Positions 22,001 through 30,392 of a DNA stretch of 64,000 bases are shown in pieces. A program made the position numbers and the translations under genes. How positions within the stretch are numbered: the first letter of the stretch is position 1; every line of letters begins with the position of its first letter. Under the pieces are notes generated by a model. The model saw only the letters and a program-made list of their open reading frames with translations. It ran no database searches and was not told the DNA's origin. Where the stretch lies: the NCBI GenBank assembly GCA_032622095.1, contig CP136066.1, positions 94,571,319-94,635,318 of the forward strand. The letters run 5' to 3'. The stretch comes from Siphonodentalium dalli (Eukaryota; Mollusca; Scaphopoda; Gadilida; Siphonodentaliidae).

Positions 22001-24276
22001 GGATAAGAATTCCCAGCTTTGGAGACAAACACGTGAGCTGGACATCGGCATATGTAATGTTTGAAACATTCCGATTAGTGGGACGCTTCTACAAAGAAGT
22101 GTAGGAAACTGTGTTGGTGTGAGCGAGATAGCTTTATCTGACGAAGAGACGGAAACTGTTCCAGATAATGCTGAATGTGGCAAATCAGAATAAGTTCAGG
22201 TACTGTTATTTTTATTCATGGAAGTCATAATATGACTATTCGGCACACCTATGTATACGGTTACGGCCAGTAATGACGCTTAATGGAGAATGTATGTCGA
22301 AATGCCACATCTCGATTATTAGTTGTGGGTTTACATCCACCCAAAAGGCTACGATTTATGCTGGAACTAATAGATGGCTTATATTATGCACCGTTTCGTC
22401 CATACAGATCGATATTATGACCAAAAGTTGAAATTATTATGTGAAAATATCGACTTCTTTTCAATTTCTGACCGCCAGTTTGGCCGCCATCTTCACTGTG
22501 AGAATTTGCCAAACTCAAATGAATACTTCATATCAATGTCCCATTTGAACATGTAATTGTGGGCAGAATTCGCATAACAATAACGCCAATCGTAAGAAAG
22601 TAAAGGAATGTGAGCCTGTTTAAAATTTCGGTCGCCATTTTGGTCGCCATCTTCGATTTGGAAAACATGAAATGCATGAAATGCAAGGTAATTACTTCAC
22701 CTCAGTATTTCCAACTCAACTGTCAGCATGGGTGGAGTTGTCTCGACAATAATTCCCAATGATGTGAATATGAGGGAATTTCGGTGATTTTTCAAAATGT
22801 GTTCGCCATTGTGGGTGTCATTTTGGATTTGGGAGACTTTTATTTGGATATGGAACAAGGACAGTTCTTCGACTAAGTTTTCACAACTCACAATAGTAAG
22901 CAGGTGTGGAGTTGTCATGACAATAACGCTCACTGGTGTTAAAATCGGCGATTTTTCTATTTCTGGTGGCCATTTTGGCCGCCATCTTGGATTTGGGTTA
23001 ATATTCCTCAGCTCAGGTATAAGAGGAATCCTAGCTCGAGTATCTCCTGCACATATATATGCATGGGTGTTGTTATGATAGTACTAACATTAATTGATTC
23101 GAAACATTACATCGCGTTATTAGCGTCGATTTGGCTTTGACTTATTATACCGGCATTTGGGAAAACGTGATACCGGATAAAAATATCCCACAATGAATGT
23201 ATATTGTGGTCCCCGTGTGTTCGTCAATGACTCTTCTATACGTTAAATGTATAACATCACGACAAGATGCCAATATTTTATCACATAGACAAACGAAAGT
23301 TGGTAAAATGTCAGAAAAATAGCATATTTTCACATTCGGTGGCCATCTTGGCCGCCATATTAGATTCTGGTGTCGGATTTTTGGCTAATTTGTAAGGGTT
23401 GTATATTAGCATAACGAATCGAGCGGAAAACAAGACCGCATGTGATATCATCTTTACTATAGCGGCGATCAAAAAGACCTGGTGCATATAAAAAAAATGG
23501 CAGCCATGATGGACGCCATCTTGTCTGGAGTATCTGCGGCCACTTTATTTCTTGTTAACAACCGAAAAAAATTAGAGGAGGAGGAGACATTAAGAAAGAA
23601 AATTAGTGGGGTGAAGTTGAGTCCTGGGGGGGGGGGTTGAGAGGTCGACCAATATATCCTGGACTAATGGCGATTTATATATAATCGCGACCACAGGCGG
23701 CATGCGTTGTTTCGATCGAGTATCATATTTAATCTGAAGGGTGATAACTCTATTTAGAATGTACTTTGACGAAATAACGGAGATTTGTATGAAAGAAATT
23801 GCAACACCACCATTGCTCAACTCTGGTGATATCCCATATCCTGATATTCAATCAAACATCCCGTGCCATGTTTTACTCAGATTGACTAGCATTATATTCC
23901 CCATCGCGAACCCCGATTACATATTGTTTGTTATATAATCCTTGGAGTATTGGCTGACATAATTATATGCACATATCGCAAGTGGTCTGGATACACCAAT
24001 CAGATAAATTACAGTATGGTAAGGAAACATATATATACCTGAACTTCCTAACATGGCGGCAAGTTTTCCGCTTTGAACATCGAATGAGATTCCATCCAAT
24101 ACTTTCTTTGGGCCAGTAAAAGAATCGCATTGCGCAGGGATTGCTATTCTTGAAAGCCGACGTATAATGCTCTGCACAGAGTTGTCTATTGTATATGACA
24201 CATCCCGGACTTTTATGTCGATGCACGGTCTCTCGTCCAGTGTGACATCAATAGCACACGTGTCGAATGTCGTCAT
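6769..24276 (-). CDS. ABCG8-like: ABCG8-like sterol half-transporter gene (eight exons seen; possibly a pseudogene)
   Basis: ABCG8 pairs with ABCG5 to export sterols in vertebrates. This locus encodes the same layout: N-terminal nucleotide-binding domain, then membrane domain. Seen in order: Walker A GSSGSGKTT split across exons 1 and 2; signature VSGGERRR in exon 3; the [14 protein letters not shown] stretch in exon 4; the linker in exon 5; membrane segments in exons 6-8, ending in the [10 protein letters not shown] region. Exons 2, 3, 5 and 8 follow human ABCG8 more closely than ABCG5, judged from memory of the family. All placed junctions have GT/AG sites and matching phases except exon 3 to exon 4, where a phase 1-to-2 exon carrying Walker B (LDEPTSGLD-type) is not visible. 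Exon 8 contains an in-frame TAA. The last ~70 residues are not found. About 500 residues are accounted for against roughly 670 in human. Introns carry many mobile elements. No ABCG5 neighbour is seen in the window. Family assignment is strong; functionality is doubtful. Confidence 0.85.
7037..7681. other. intron DNA with a possible LINE 3' tail near 7510-7655
   Basis: Intron 7 of the ABCG8-like gene. Around 7510-7655 there is a run ending TTGTGGAATAAAATATTATCCTATCCTATCC in pieces (AATAAAA followed by a short ATCCT repeat), typical of a non-LTR retrotransposon 3' end. No coding part is attached. The LINE call is tentative. Confidence 0.35.
7682..8852. mobile_element. hAT-like MITE with perfect 8-bp target duplication
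   Basis: Inverted ends CAGGGTTGGGG (7682) and CCCCAACCCTG (ending 8852). The flanks are identical 8-bp direct repeats CTCTATAT at 7674-7681 and 8853-8860. An 8-bp duplication with CAGGG-type ends fits the hAT superfamily. Subterminal regions on both sides are dense in GTAATCGTAATC / GATTAC strings, many centred on the palindrome AATCGATT, which look like clustered transposase-binding motifs. No transposase is encoded. It lies in intron 7 of the ABCG8-like gene. Confidence 0.9.
9093..9169 (-). CDS. ABCG8-like: ABCG8-like exon 7
   Basis: A 77-nt exon between acceptor CTTTCAG and donor GTATAT. It reads [20 protein letters not shown] then YFFAK, matching the family's 'E-x-x-x-Y-E-L-x-D-G-L-Y-x-x-x-x-Y-F-F-A-K' stretch at the start of the later membrane segments. 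It joins exon 6 by a split Cys codon (T + GT) and exon 8 in phase 0. Intact in this window. Confidence 0.85.
9290..9803 (+). mobile_element. Helitron-like element A1 (first of a head-to-tail array)
   Basis: Begins TC(TCATATATATTTTG) after a host A and ends with hairpin AGCCCGGACAACGTCGGGCT, six bases, then CTAG. These are Helitron-type ends: 5' TC, 3' hairpin plus CTRR, A/T target. A (TGTT/TCTG)n microsatellite sits about 40 bp in from the 5' end. Then come a unique block (CGATTCTCGACCGATCGGGA...) and copies of a 122-bp unit. Non-autonomous: no Rep/helicase. The layout resembles bivalve pearl/HINE elements. Lies in intron 6 of the ABCG8-like gene. Confidence 0.75.
9804..10379 (+). mobile_element. 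Helitron-like element A2, 3' end missing
   Basis: Starts directly after the CTAG of A1 with TCTCATATATATTTTG and the TCTG/TATG microsatellite. Contains four 122-bp units. It breaks off inside a unit at 'GGAGCTATCG', where the next element's TATATATATTTTGAAGACC head begins, so its hairpin/CTAG end is lost. Confidence 0.7.
10380..11003 (+). mobile_element. Helitron-like element A3
   Basis: Same 5' head and microsatellite, several 122-bp units, ending with the hairpin and CTAG at 11000-11003. An extra internal copy of the 3' hairpin region at about 10855-10880 suggests fusion of two elements or an end-bypass event. Confidence 0.7.
11004..11390 (+). mobile_element. Helitron-like element A4
   Basis: Abuts A3 without a gap. 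Short member with two 122-bp units and the terminal hairpin plus CTAG at 11387-11390. Confidence 0.7.
11391..11968 (+). mobile_element. Helitron-like element A5
   Basis: Abuts A4. Head with (TCTG)n, about four units (one shortened near 11735), 3' hairpin with one change (GTCGGGGTC) and CTAG at 11965-11968. Confidence 0.7.
11969..12528 (+). mobile_element. Helitron-like element A6
   Basis: Abuts A5. Its 3' end is duplicated: the hairpin segment occurs at about 12447-12470 and again at 12500-12528, only the latter followed by CTAG. Confidence 0.7.
12529..13887 (+). mobile_element. Helitron-like element B, second family, split by a MITE
   Basis: Starts TCTATTATATATTGTGGAAC right after A6's CTAG and ends with hairpin GCCCGGACGAAGTCGGGC, a short duplicated GGCACATCA, then CTAA and a host T. 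With A1's left flank A, the whole 9290-13887 block occupies one A/T target. Its own length is about 320 bp, because 12761-13801 is a nested MITE. Confidence 0.65.
12761..13801 (+). mobile_element. MITE 'GTTGGAAATT' family, most complete copy
   Basis: Twenty-base inverted ends CAGGGATGTGGCTAGAGGGT (12761-12780) and its complement (13782-13801), flanked by TGTATA on both sides as a likely target duplication. The interior is a series of diverged sub-repeats built on CAGTTGGAAATTTTCCAACC, with poly-G/poly-C tracts near each end. No protein coding is recognised; open frames at 12917-13794 are repeat artefacts. Partial relatives occur at 14508-15423, 25665-26075 and 30393-32000. Superfamily not assigned. 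Confidence 0.8.
13895..14030. repeat. simple TATTTCGC-type repeat
   Basis: Degenerate tandem of 'TATTTCGCT' strings with no other feature. Confidence 0.7.
14037..14166 (+). repeat. ~130-bp dispersed repeat, copy 1
   Basis: The segment from GATATCCTATATTCTGCTATTC to CTTGGAGTATTG-like sequence recurs in the same orientation at 23828-23957 with scattered mismatches. The two copies flank ABCG8-like exons 2-6. Confidence 0.75.
14188..14273 (+). repeat. 29-bp triplicate
   Basis: Three direct copies of a GCATTGAATAAATACGAGGC-based unit, the last with AAGCATG. Confidence 0.85.
14444..14508. repeat. hairpin-forming inverted repeat
   Basis: Arms of about 25 bp, GATCATGCCATGAATCTCTA.. and ..AGAGATTCATGGCACGATC, around a ~15-bp loop. 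It directly abuts the left TIR of the MITE at 14508. Confidence 0.75.
14508..15423 (+). mobile_element. 'GTTGGAAATT' MITE sequence on both sides of ABCG8-like exon 6
   Basis: Left inverted end CAGGGACGTGG at 14508 and right end ACGTCCCTG ending at 15423. Left part (14508-14700) carries the GGTCATCATTTTCCAAACTT motif. Right part (about 15065-15423) carries TTGGAAATTTCATGCCTGA and later motifs. ABCG8-like exon 6 lies between them. This is either one element that contains an exon or two separate truncated insertions. The order of sub-motifs differs from the 12761 copy, which slightly favours rearrangement or two insertions. Confidence 0.6.
14827..15026 (-). CDS. ABCG8-like: ABCG8-like exon 6 (first membrane segments)
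   Basis: Acceptor CCCTTTCAG before 15026, donor GTATAC after 14827; 200 nt. It reads [40 protein letters not shown], then [20 protein letters not shown] and ELIGL. The family has the same 'RD-x-x-(A/G)LL' loop after the first membrane helix and a second hydrophobic helix beginning here. It joins exon 5 by a split Arg codon (AG + A). No defect seen. Confidence 0.9.
15789..16002 (-). CDS. ABCG8-like: ABCG8-like exon 5 (linker between NBD and membrane domain)
   Basis: Acceptor ATTCCAG before 16002, donor GTACGA after 15789; 214 nt. It starts DIATIDNTT after a split Ile codon, matching the 'D-L/I-T/A-S/T-I-D' stretch that follows the F-Y of exon 4, runs through an acidic, variable linker ([15 protein letters not shown]) and ends [10 protein letters not shown], equivalent to the family's 'F-x-x-L-x-x-R-R' just before the membrane domain. 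Confidence 0.85.
16287..16432 (-). CDS. ABCG8-like: ABCG8-like exon 4 (end of nucleotide-binding domain)
   Basis: 146 nt with acceptor TTAAAG and donor GTAAGT. It reads [48 protein letters not shown], corresponding to the stretch just after the switch histidine (H-Q-P-R-S-x-I-F). It enters in phase 2, whereas exon 3 leaves in phase 1, so these two cannot be joined directly. Confidence 0.9.
16433..17106 (-). other. ABCG8-like intron where the Walker B exon is expected but not seen
   Basis: In family members about 40 residues with Walker B, the D-loop and the H-loop lie between exons 3 and 4. No LDEPTSGLD-like translation was found in this 674-bp stretch in any minus-strand frame. A short ILIDEL translation at about 16595-16616 lacks the following P-T-x-G-L-D and is followed by a stop. 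Reading by eye could miss a highly diverged exon. Confidence 0.5.
17107..17239 (-). CDS. ABCG8-like: ABCG8-like exon 3 (ABC signature)
   Basis: 133 nt between acceptor TTTGTCAG and donor GTGAGT. It reads [52 protein letters not shown] is the ABC signature (C-loop) in its ABCG form. Starts in phase 0 and ends in phase 1. The continuous open frame stops at 17099 because intron sequence is read. Confidence 0.93.
17691..17926 (-). CDS. ABCG8-like: ABCG8-like exon 2 (second half of Walker A to Q-loop)
   Basis: 236 nt, acceptor ATTAAG and donor GTAAAT. It completes Walker A (SGKTTLLDV) and reads [20 protein letters not shown] then [20 protein letters not shown] and [26 protein letters not shown] is the Q-loop region. 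The sequence has no start codon in frame, so it is easily missed in ORF lists. Confidence 0.93.
18461..18945. repeat. 25-bp minisatellite (about 19 copies)
   Basis: Near-perfect tandem of ATGAATTACATGCAGTGGTT + ATAAA, with a few variants (ATGTATTAC, GCAGCGG) interspersed. Located about 0.5 kb upstream of ABCG8-like exon 2 in intron 1. High identity suggests recent expansion. Confidence 0.95.
19166..23132. mobile_element. ~4-kb foldback element with very long inverted arms
   Basis: Left arm reads AATCGACGCTAATAACGCG from 19166 and the right arm ends with its complement at 23132. Matching blocks, diverged but collinear in inverse order, run through nearly the whole arms, e.g. 19264-19860 vs 22400-23040 and 20420-20830 vs 21340-21760. 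The centre near 21100-21290 is itself bracketed by GGTCGGTATGG / CCATACCGACC. The arms carry repeated CCAAGATGGCGGCC-type motifs. No recognisable transposase. It lies in intron 1 of the ABCG8-like gene. Two alternatives are a foldback/long-TIR DNA element or an inverted duplication of a ~2-kb repeat. Confidence 0.8.
23133..23827. other. intron DNA, no feature recognised
   Basis: Contains GGCCATCTTGGCCGCCAT at about 23341 and ATGGACGCCATCTTG at about 23509, the same GGC-CAT motif seen in the foldback arms, plus a G run near 23625-23637. No gene seen. Confidence 0.4.
23828..23957 (+). repeat. ~130-bp dispersed repeat, copy 2
   Basis: Same segment as at 14037-14166, same orientation, roughly 85-90% alike by eye. 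It sits just downstream of exon 1's donor within intron 1. Confidence 0.75.
24039..24276 (-). CDS. ABCG8-like: ABCG8-like exon 1 (N-terminus to Walker A)
   Basis: Donor TTCAG|GTATAT after 24039. It reads [20 protein letters not shown], then [20 protein letters not shown] and GSSG, i.e. the 'V-R-D-x-x-Y' start of the domain through the first half of Walker A, which finishes in exon 2 (split Gly codon). The first ATG is at 24276 (MTTFDTC). That leaves only about 20 residues before the conserved start, shorter than in vertebrates. Alternatively 24284 follows a CAG acceptor and an upstream exon exists. Confidence 0.85.
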
Positions 24277-25664
24277 GTCGGTACCTGACGAAGGACGAGG
24301 GTGATGCACTGCTCAATTACCAAGCGAGGGTGGTACACTGCTCAATTACCAAATCATGTCACGAGCTCACAGGTACTCCACGAAGAACCCAAAAGGCTTT
24401 AATTACAGGCAAACGGAAGCGTGTCCAATATCGGTAACCTGATTGGGGAAAAAAGACCAATGGAACAAAAGCAGTTCAACCAAAGTATTTGTTGTATTGG
24501 CAAACCACATATATACAGTCAGAAACAAAACATGTTTACGTCGATATACATCGGTATAGGCCTATTCGTGAGACGACGTTAGCCCCATGAGAAAATTATA
24601 TGTAGTGACAACCACTGAAGCAGAGAGTAATAAAGGTCAATAACTCGATCAGAAAACACACATTTGGGTCATTTTGATATTCATCGAATGGACAGCTGTC
24701 AATCAAATAATTATTAGCAGATATTTTGTACCAATCAGCGACTGAGCCGGTCGCTCGTTGCATTGAGATTATTTGTTCACCCTAATTTTTATATCCGCGC
24801 ATACTGTCAGTGTTAAATTGTTTCAAACCACTTTTTGTTGTCAAATCACACTATTGTACTGAAATTTATATTTGTGCAATACTGTTGGAAATTCATCAGT
24901 GATTATAACACAGTTTTACAATTTTCATGACAGTCTCATATATTTCACAATTGAAGACAAAAAGTAGGTATGCTCTCGGGTGTGTTGTAGCATATCGACA
25001 GTGCTCTAAGGGTGTGTTTACATTGGTGTAGATCTGTATACAGATCTGTGTGAAGTCACGTGTCGCGGATTACTGTGATCACAACATGATTACTGATAGC
25101 GAACGAGCGCTCGTCAGTACTCTGGTAATAGACAATTCACTATGAGTCGTGTCAGATTAGGCCAGACAAAAAAATGAATCAACTATCAGCAGGCCAATGC
25201 GATTTGATCTGTGCCGCGTCAGTCGAGTCTATAAGAGAAGCAGGAGATGGTGGGCCCAGCCGTGGGCTACTTCCACAGAAAGACATAGCACCGGATTTTC
25301 ATAAATTTGTCTCAATGCTCGTTGTATTCCATATATATGTGCGATAGCCGTTTGAAACGGGTAGATGTGTCCCATTAACCGGCAGCCTTTCACTACGATT
25401 TTCTCACTCAAAGGTCCACGAATGCCATGAAATTCCAGTCAGCTATGCGTTAACCTATTTATTGCAAGATTTCATGGGCAAATATAATTGATAAAGTTGT
25501 CATTTTAACCCGGAATTTGTGTTCAAATTCTCGAGGCGGCTTCTAGCACTTAGATAAATACGGAAGGCCGATCTTTTCACCAACAACTTTGTTCACTGCA
25601 TTAATGACAGGTTGTGATTAATAGAGTGAGTAGATGGTGCTATAGACGCAGTCTCGGTCCATTG
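24277..25664. other. no gene recognised upstream of the ABCG8-like exon 1
   Basis: A 30-bp direct duplication (GTG.TACACTGCTCAATTACCAA) lies at about 24300-24355. No ABCG5-like coding sequence, which is commonly a head-to-head neighbour, was seen. Confidence 0.4.
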
Positions 25665-26075
25665 CAGGGACATGGCTATATATGGTCTCTGCGTCAGAAA
25701 GGATGTCCACCTTTGAATTTCTAACTACACCCCTTGAACCATATCAAATTCACAAGTTTGCGCGTAATTCCATTTGCACCCCCCCCCCCCCCTCCTTGGC
25801 TGACATCAATCTTTCCAATTGTTGGATATTTTGAGACCTGACACCCCCCAAAGGTTGCAATAAGAAAATATGAAAATGTTGGTCTAAAAACTACAAATTC
25901 TCCACTAATAAATTGAAATTGTTGGAAAATCAAATTACGAAAACAATTTCAACCTGTTGTTTGTGTGAAATTTCCAACAAATGTTGTGTCAGGTATATAA
26001 AATTTCCAAATGTTGAACATTTGACCAAATTTGGGGGGGGGGGGGCGGTGAGACACACCTGTCGTCACGTCCCTG
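25665..26075 (-). mobile_element. 'GTTGGAAATT' MITE, short copy in reverse orientation
   Basis: Ends CAGGGACATGG (25665) and CACGTCCCTG (to 26075). Poly-C near 25780 and poly-G near 26034 plus TTGGAAATTT-type motifs match the 12761 copy read backwards. The flanks TCTCGGTCCATTG and TCTCAATCCATTG are similar direct repeats. Confidence 0.75.
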
Positions 26076-26970
26076 TCTCAATCCATTGTACTAGGGCATC
26101 AATATATCGTGGATTTATCTATGTATTGCACATTTGAATACAATCGTTTAGTTACTTTATCGTATGTAGGTGGGGACTGATTTCTCATTTTAATATATAT
26201 TTACTATCTGAACGGACATGGCGCATTTGAACCATAATACTGGTGTATATTGTAGTGGGGGATAATATAGGTCGCCAAAGACACGAAATACCTATAATAC
26301 ACTACAAAATCTTAGCATAAGCAGAGCGAGTTTCAGATGATTTCTGTGTTTCGTACATAAGTGAAGGAAACGCTCTTTGTTCAATCCGTATAATAAACAG
26401 ACTACATTTTGACACCTTTTTTGTTACCAAGTTTAACATTTCAACAAACCTCCGGGTTTAGATCCAGACAAAAATCCCAATTCTTGGGATAAATATTCCC
26501 TTGTCGGGGCAGACTCTTCGATCTGTTGAAAGATTCCAAACCAAGGTTTATTTAAAGCTACTCAAACCGATCAGAGGGTCCCCATATAAAGTTATTTCTT
26601 CAATATACGCTTTTTTCGATATTAGACCCTTGGTCTAAAACAATACATTTCACACCGAACTTTGGTTGGAAATTTTAACTATAACGTAATTGTAAATTTG
26701 AGCTATCATAATCTATTTTCTAAGTTCAAAAATTCCAACCGATTTATAGTCAACGCTCGGTGGGTCTATTACTTTTAGAATCCAATTGTTGAAAATGTTA
26801 CCAATATGAGTGAAAGAAAAGCAACATCCTCTTCCAACTGCCACCTCGTCCTTGATGAAATCAACTGATTATCCTGGGGCTCATCTAATCTAATCTAAAT
26901 AAAAATTTCCAACAACCCATAACGCTAAGTATAACATCGGCCAATAACGTGAATAACAATCTATCTATTT
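26076..26970. other. no gene recognised
   Basis: AT-rich unique sequence, no convincing open frame or repeat. Confidence 0.4.
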
Positions 26971-27117
26971 AAGAAATAAATACACGGTGTAGAGGTGTGT
27001 ATGGTCAAGTTGTACCACACAAAACTGATTGTAGGACGACGCGTAGCGGAGTCCTACAATCAGTTTTTTGTGGTACAACTTGACCATACACACCGATACA
27101 CCGTGTATTTATTTCTT
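26971..27117. repeat. near-perfect 147-bp palindrome
   Basis: Arms of about 66 bp (AAGAAATAAATACACGGTGT... and ...ACACCGTGTATTTATTTCTT) with only two or three mismatches and a ~12-bp centre GACGCGTAGCGG. Inner parts include GTGTATGGTCAAGTTGTACC and its complement. Confidence 0.9.
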
Positions 27118-27947
27118 TTGTAATACGACTGAAAGTTTATGGTCACAATTCGACTGAATAGTCAACGAAATACTGCGCTTTTTCGGTCTCAGGTGAGAAA
27201 ACATTTCGTGGTGTAATTCGTATTGGGCGTACTCGATTTCATTGCATGAAGTACTCTGGTAATGTCTTGTCTTGTTATGAAATTCCCCCGTTGACTTTTC
27301 GAGGCACCTCTTCTAGAAATAATCGTTGTGATTGGCTAAAAATTGTACATGAAATACGATTGCCGTCATTTCTGTTTTGAACGTTGTTGGGACATGAATA
27401 TGATCATCTAAGCGATATAAGTGATCTAGTTTACTAAACTAATCTTATTCCCCTTCTGTACTGGTGAACACACGCTTTCATTTTCAACTTGATTCCGAAA
27501 TATCGAATATGATCGAGATTCGAATCGACGAATGCACAGCCCGGCCCCATGGGCATGGATTTATTTTGTCATTTAATATACTTATTAAGTAACTTTCTTT
27601 GGTCGTAAGATATATCAATATAACATAACATCATTTGGACCATATTCATTGGCAACCAAACTGGTTTCAAGCGACAAATCGCTAGAAAATTCGCAAGATT
27701 GTCAAGATGTAGCAAAATTCAAAGGGTTACGGGTGCGGGTGTACTCCGTTGATGCCCCGTTTGCGCGGAGTTAGAAAAGACGGGAAAAGTCGCGTGCGGC
27801 GATCTGAATAAACCGATTTTTTTCGTGGTACAATTGGAAAAAGTAGAATTGTACCACAACACTGGAACGAGATAGCCATGGTAACTCGGGCCACTGGCCA
27901 ATCAGGACATGGCTTTTAAGCATAGTTAGGCAGGGTCGTATTACAAA
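27118..27947. mobile_element. possible MITE with TTTGTAATACGAC ends
   Basis: TTTGTAATACGAC at 27118-27131 is inverted at 27935-27947 (GTCGTATTACAAA). A second palindrome, GTGGTACAATT..AATTGTACCAC, lies at about 27827-27858 and echoes the arm of the adjacent 147-bp palindrome, so the two may be one larger element. No target duplication was found. Confidence 0.5.
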
Positions 27948-29272
27948 TCATAATATCTTTTTGGTTGCAGTTGGCTCACAATACTTTACCAGTCGATGTG
28001 ATGAATTCTACCATTAAACAGTTTGCGATTACAAAACGTGTACCGGTACGGGTAGCTACCCGTACGCTTACCCGTACCCGTACCGGTTTGAAATAGCAAA
28101 CTCGCTATTTTCAACTTATTGTTTTTACAAAAACAAATGAGGCATAATATTGTTTGTATCACATCATTTTGGTGTTATTTGATTTTGGATTTTTTGTATA
28201 TAATTTATATAAACTATATACAGTGATGTTATACAAACATATATCTAAGTATTACAAAAACAGTCATGTTATTAATTAAAGTGACATCACATGTGGGGCG
28301 GGTTGGGGTCGTTGCATACTAACCATGCCATCTCCTTGCACACCATACAGTATATCGTTAAAGTGTTTATAAATGACAGAACAAAAACAGACAATAAATA
28401 CCTTCGGCTGTCAAAAACATGATACAAAAAATTATGATATTTGAGTGTGTTTGTGAGTACTCATATATCAACAAAACAAAACATGTCAGAATTGGTACCT
28501 GGTTTCAGTTCTTGTATTGAGGGTGTTTGGTTTTTATGTCAAAATTGTTTGTATTGCCTTATTGAGATATTTGTTTAACGCGTTTGTCAAAGTACCCCTT
28601 CCGCCTGAAATTTCAACCGTCTATCGCCTCTCAAAGCATTGATCTTTTTCATGAGTTCGGTTCACTAATTCATCCAAAAATGCTTGTAAAGATAATTCAA
28701 TGGGGTCGAATGTTGGATTATGACTCTTGTATTGAATCCACGAAATGGCCTACATCCTCAAATTAAGTATCCGTTGTCGTGCATTATGCGAAAGGCGTCC
28801 AATAATGTTTTGACAGTCCGAATAATTTACTGCTACAGTTCTATTACATGCAGCTATTCGTAATTATTATCAGTATAGTAGTTCGGTGTGCGAAAGGTGT
28901 ACATTATATACAGTATGCAGACGACAAACCTTGTAATTAGAAAAAATGTTATTCAGTATTGTATATCTTAGATTCAGAAACACTGTAACCAAATACAAAG
29001 TGTGAAGGCAGTGTAGGACGTCCATACACGGAAGATCGCAGTCGCGCAAACAAATGTTTTAATTTCTTTACTATTAATAGTGTTATCAGCAAACTGTTGG
29101 GACTGGATAATCTTGACCTGTCTCTGTTAAATTGTATGTTAATCTTTGTGTACATGTACTTGCCGACAGTTATCAGCGTGCATTTATCCAATGTTCGTAT
29201 ATCAGGACTAAGAACCTATATATTAGTCATATTGCACTATATAATGAAATATCTAAACTGCCGATTCAGACG
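27948..29272. other. no gene recognised; short CCGTACC palindrome
   Basis: A GGTACGGGTAGCTACCCGTAC palindrome lies at about 28051-28090. Otherwise no feature. Confidence 0.4.
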
Positions 29273-29663
29273 TTCTAGTAGTATTAGTAGTTGTAGTGTA
29301 GTAGTTTATAGTAGTATAGTATGAGTAGTAGTAGAAGTAGTAGTTTAGTATTATAGTAATGTAGTAATAATAGTAGTGTAGTAGTGTAGTAGTAGTAGTG
29401 GTAGTAGTAGTAGTAGTAGTATAAGTAGTGTATTAGTACTAGTAGTAGTGTATTAGTAGTAGTAGTCGTAGTAGTGTAGTAGTAGTATTAGTGTAGTAGC
29501 AACAGCAGTAGTAGTAGTATGAGTAGTAGTAGTGTAGTAGTATTAGTAGTAGTATGAGTAGTAGTAGTGTATTAGTAGTAGTAGTAGTGTTGTAGTAGTA
29601 GTGGTGTAGTAGTATTATGACTAGTAGTAGTAGTGGTGTAGTAGTATTATGAGTAGTAGTAGT

Positions 29664-29696
<33 letters not shown>

Positions 29697-30320
29697 TGAG
29701 TAGTAGGAGTGTAGTAGTATTGTAGTAGTATGAGTATTAGTAGTGTATTAGTAGTAGTAGTAGTAATAGTAGTGTTGTAGTAGTAGTAGTGGTGTAGTAG
29801 TATTATGAGTAGTAGTAGTAGTGTATTAGTAGTAGTAGTAGTAGTAGTGTAGTAGTAGTAGTAGTAGTATTATTATTATTATTAGTAGTAGGGTATTATT
29901 AGTAGTAGCGTAGTGGTAGTAGTGTAGTAGTAGTGTAGTATTAGTATAGTAGTAGTAGTAGTAGCAGCAGTGGTGTAGTAGTAGTAGTAGTAGTAGTAGT
30001 AGTTGTGTAGTGGTAGCAGTAGGAATAGTAGTGGTAGTGGTGTATTAGTAGTAGTAGTGTAGTATCAGTATAGTAGTGTAGTAGTAGTAGTGTAGTAGTA
30101 GTAGTATAATAGTGTGGTAGTAGTAGTATTAGTAGTGGTATGAGTAGTAGTAGTAGTAGTAATAATAGTGTAGTGGTGGTAATAGTAGTAGTGGTGTAGT
30201 AGTAGTAGTAGTAGTAGTAGTGTAGTAGTAGTGTAGTAGACTAGTAGTAGTAATACTAGTAGTAGTAGTAGTAGTAGCAGTAGCAGTAGCAGTAGTAGTG
30301 GTGGTGGTCGTAGTAGTAAC
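29273..30320. repeat. 1-kb (TAG)n trinucleotide microsatellite
   Basis: Imperfect TAG/AGT repeat with interspersed TAT, GTG and AGC variants. On the opposite strand it reads as poly-Leu/Thr, giving a spurious 97-codon frame at 30065-30358. Confidence 0.97.
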
Positions 30321-30392
30321 ATATTTATTGTGCCATGAATATATAGCTTAAGGTACAATATAGGATATATTTATAGTTGTGATATGGCAACC

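Noticed and set aside
21487-22183. ORFs in the foldback centre as a transposase
   Set aside because: No catalytic motif of any transposase family was recognised, and both arms show the same sequence in decayed form.
24307-24309. Upstream GTG as start of the ABCG8-like protein
   Set aside because: Eukaryotic initiation at GTG is unlikely. The first ATG is at 24276, and an upstream spliced exon is also possible.
30065-30358. Poly-Leu/Thr 97-codon frame
   Set aside because: It is the complement of the TAG microsatellite and has no independent coding evidence.
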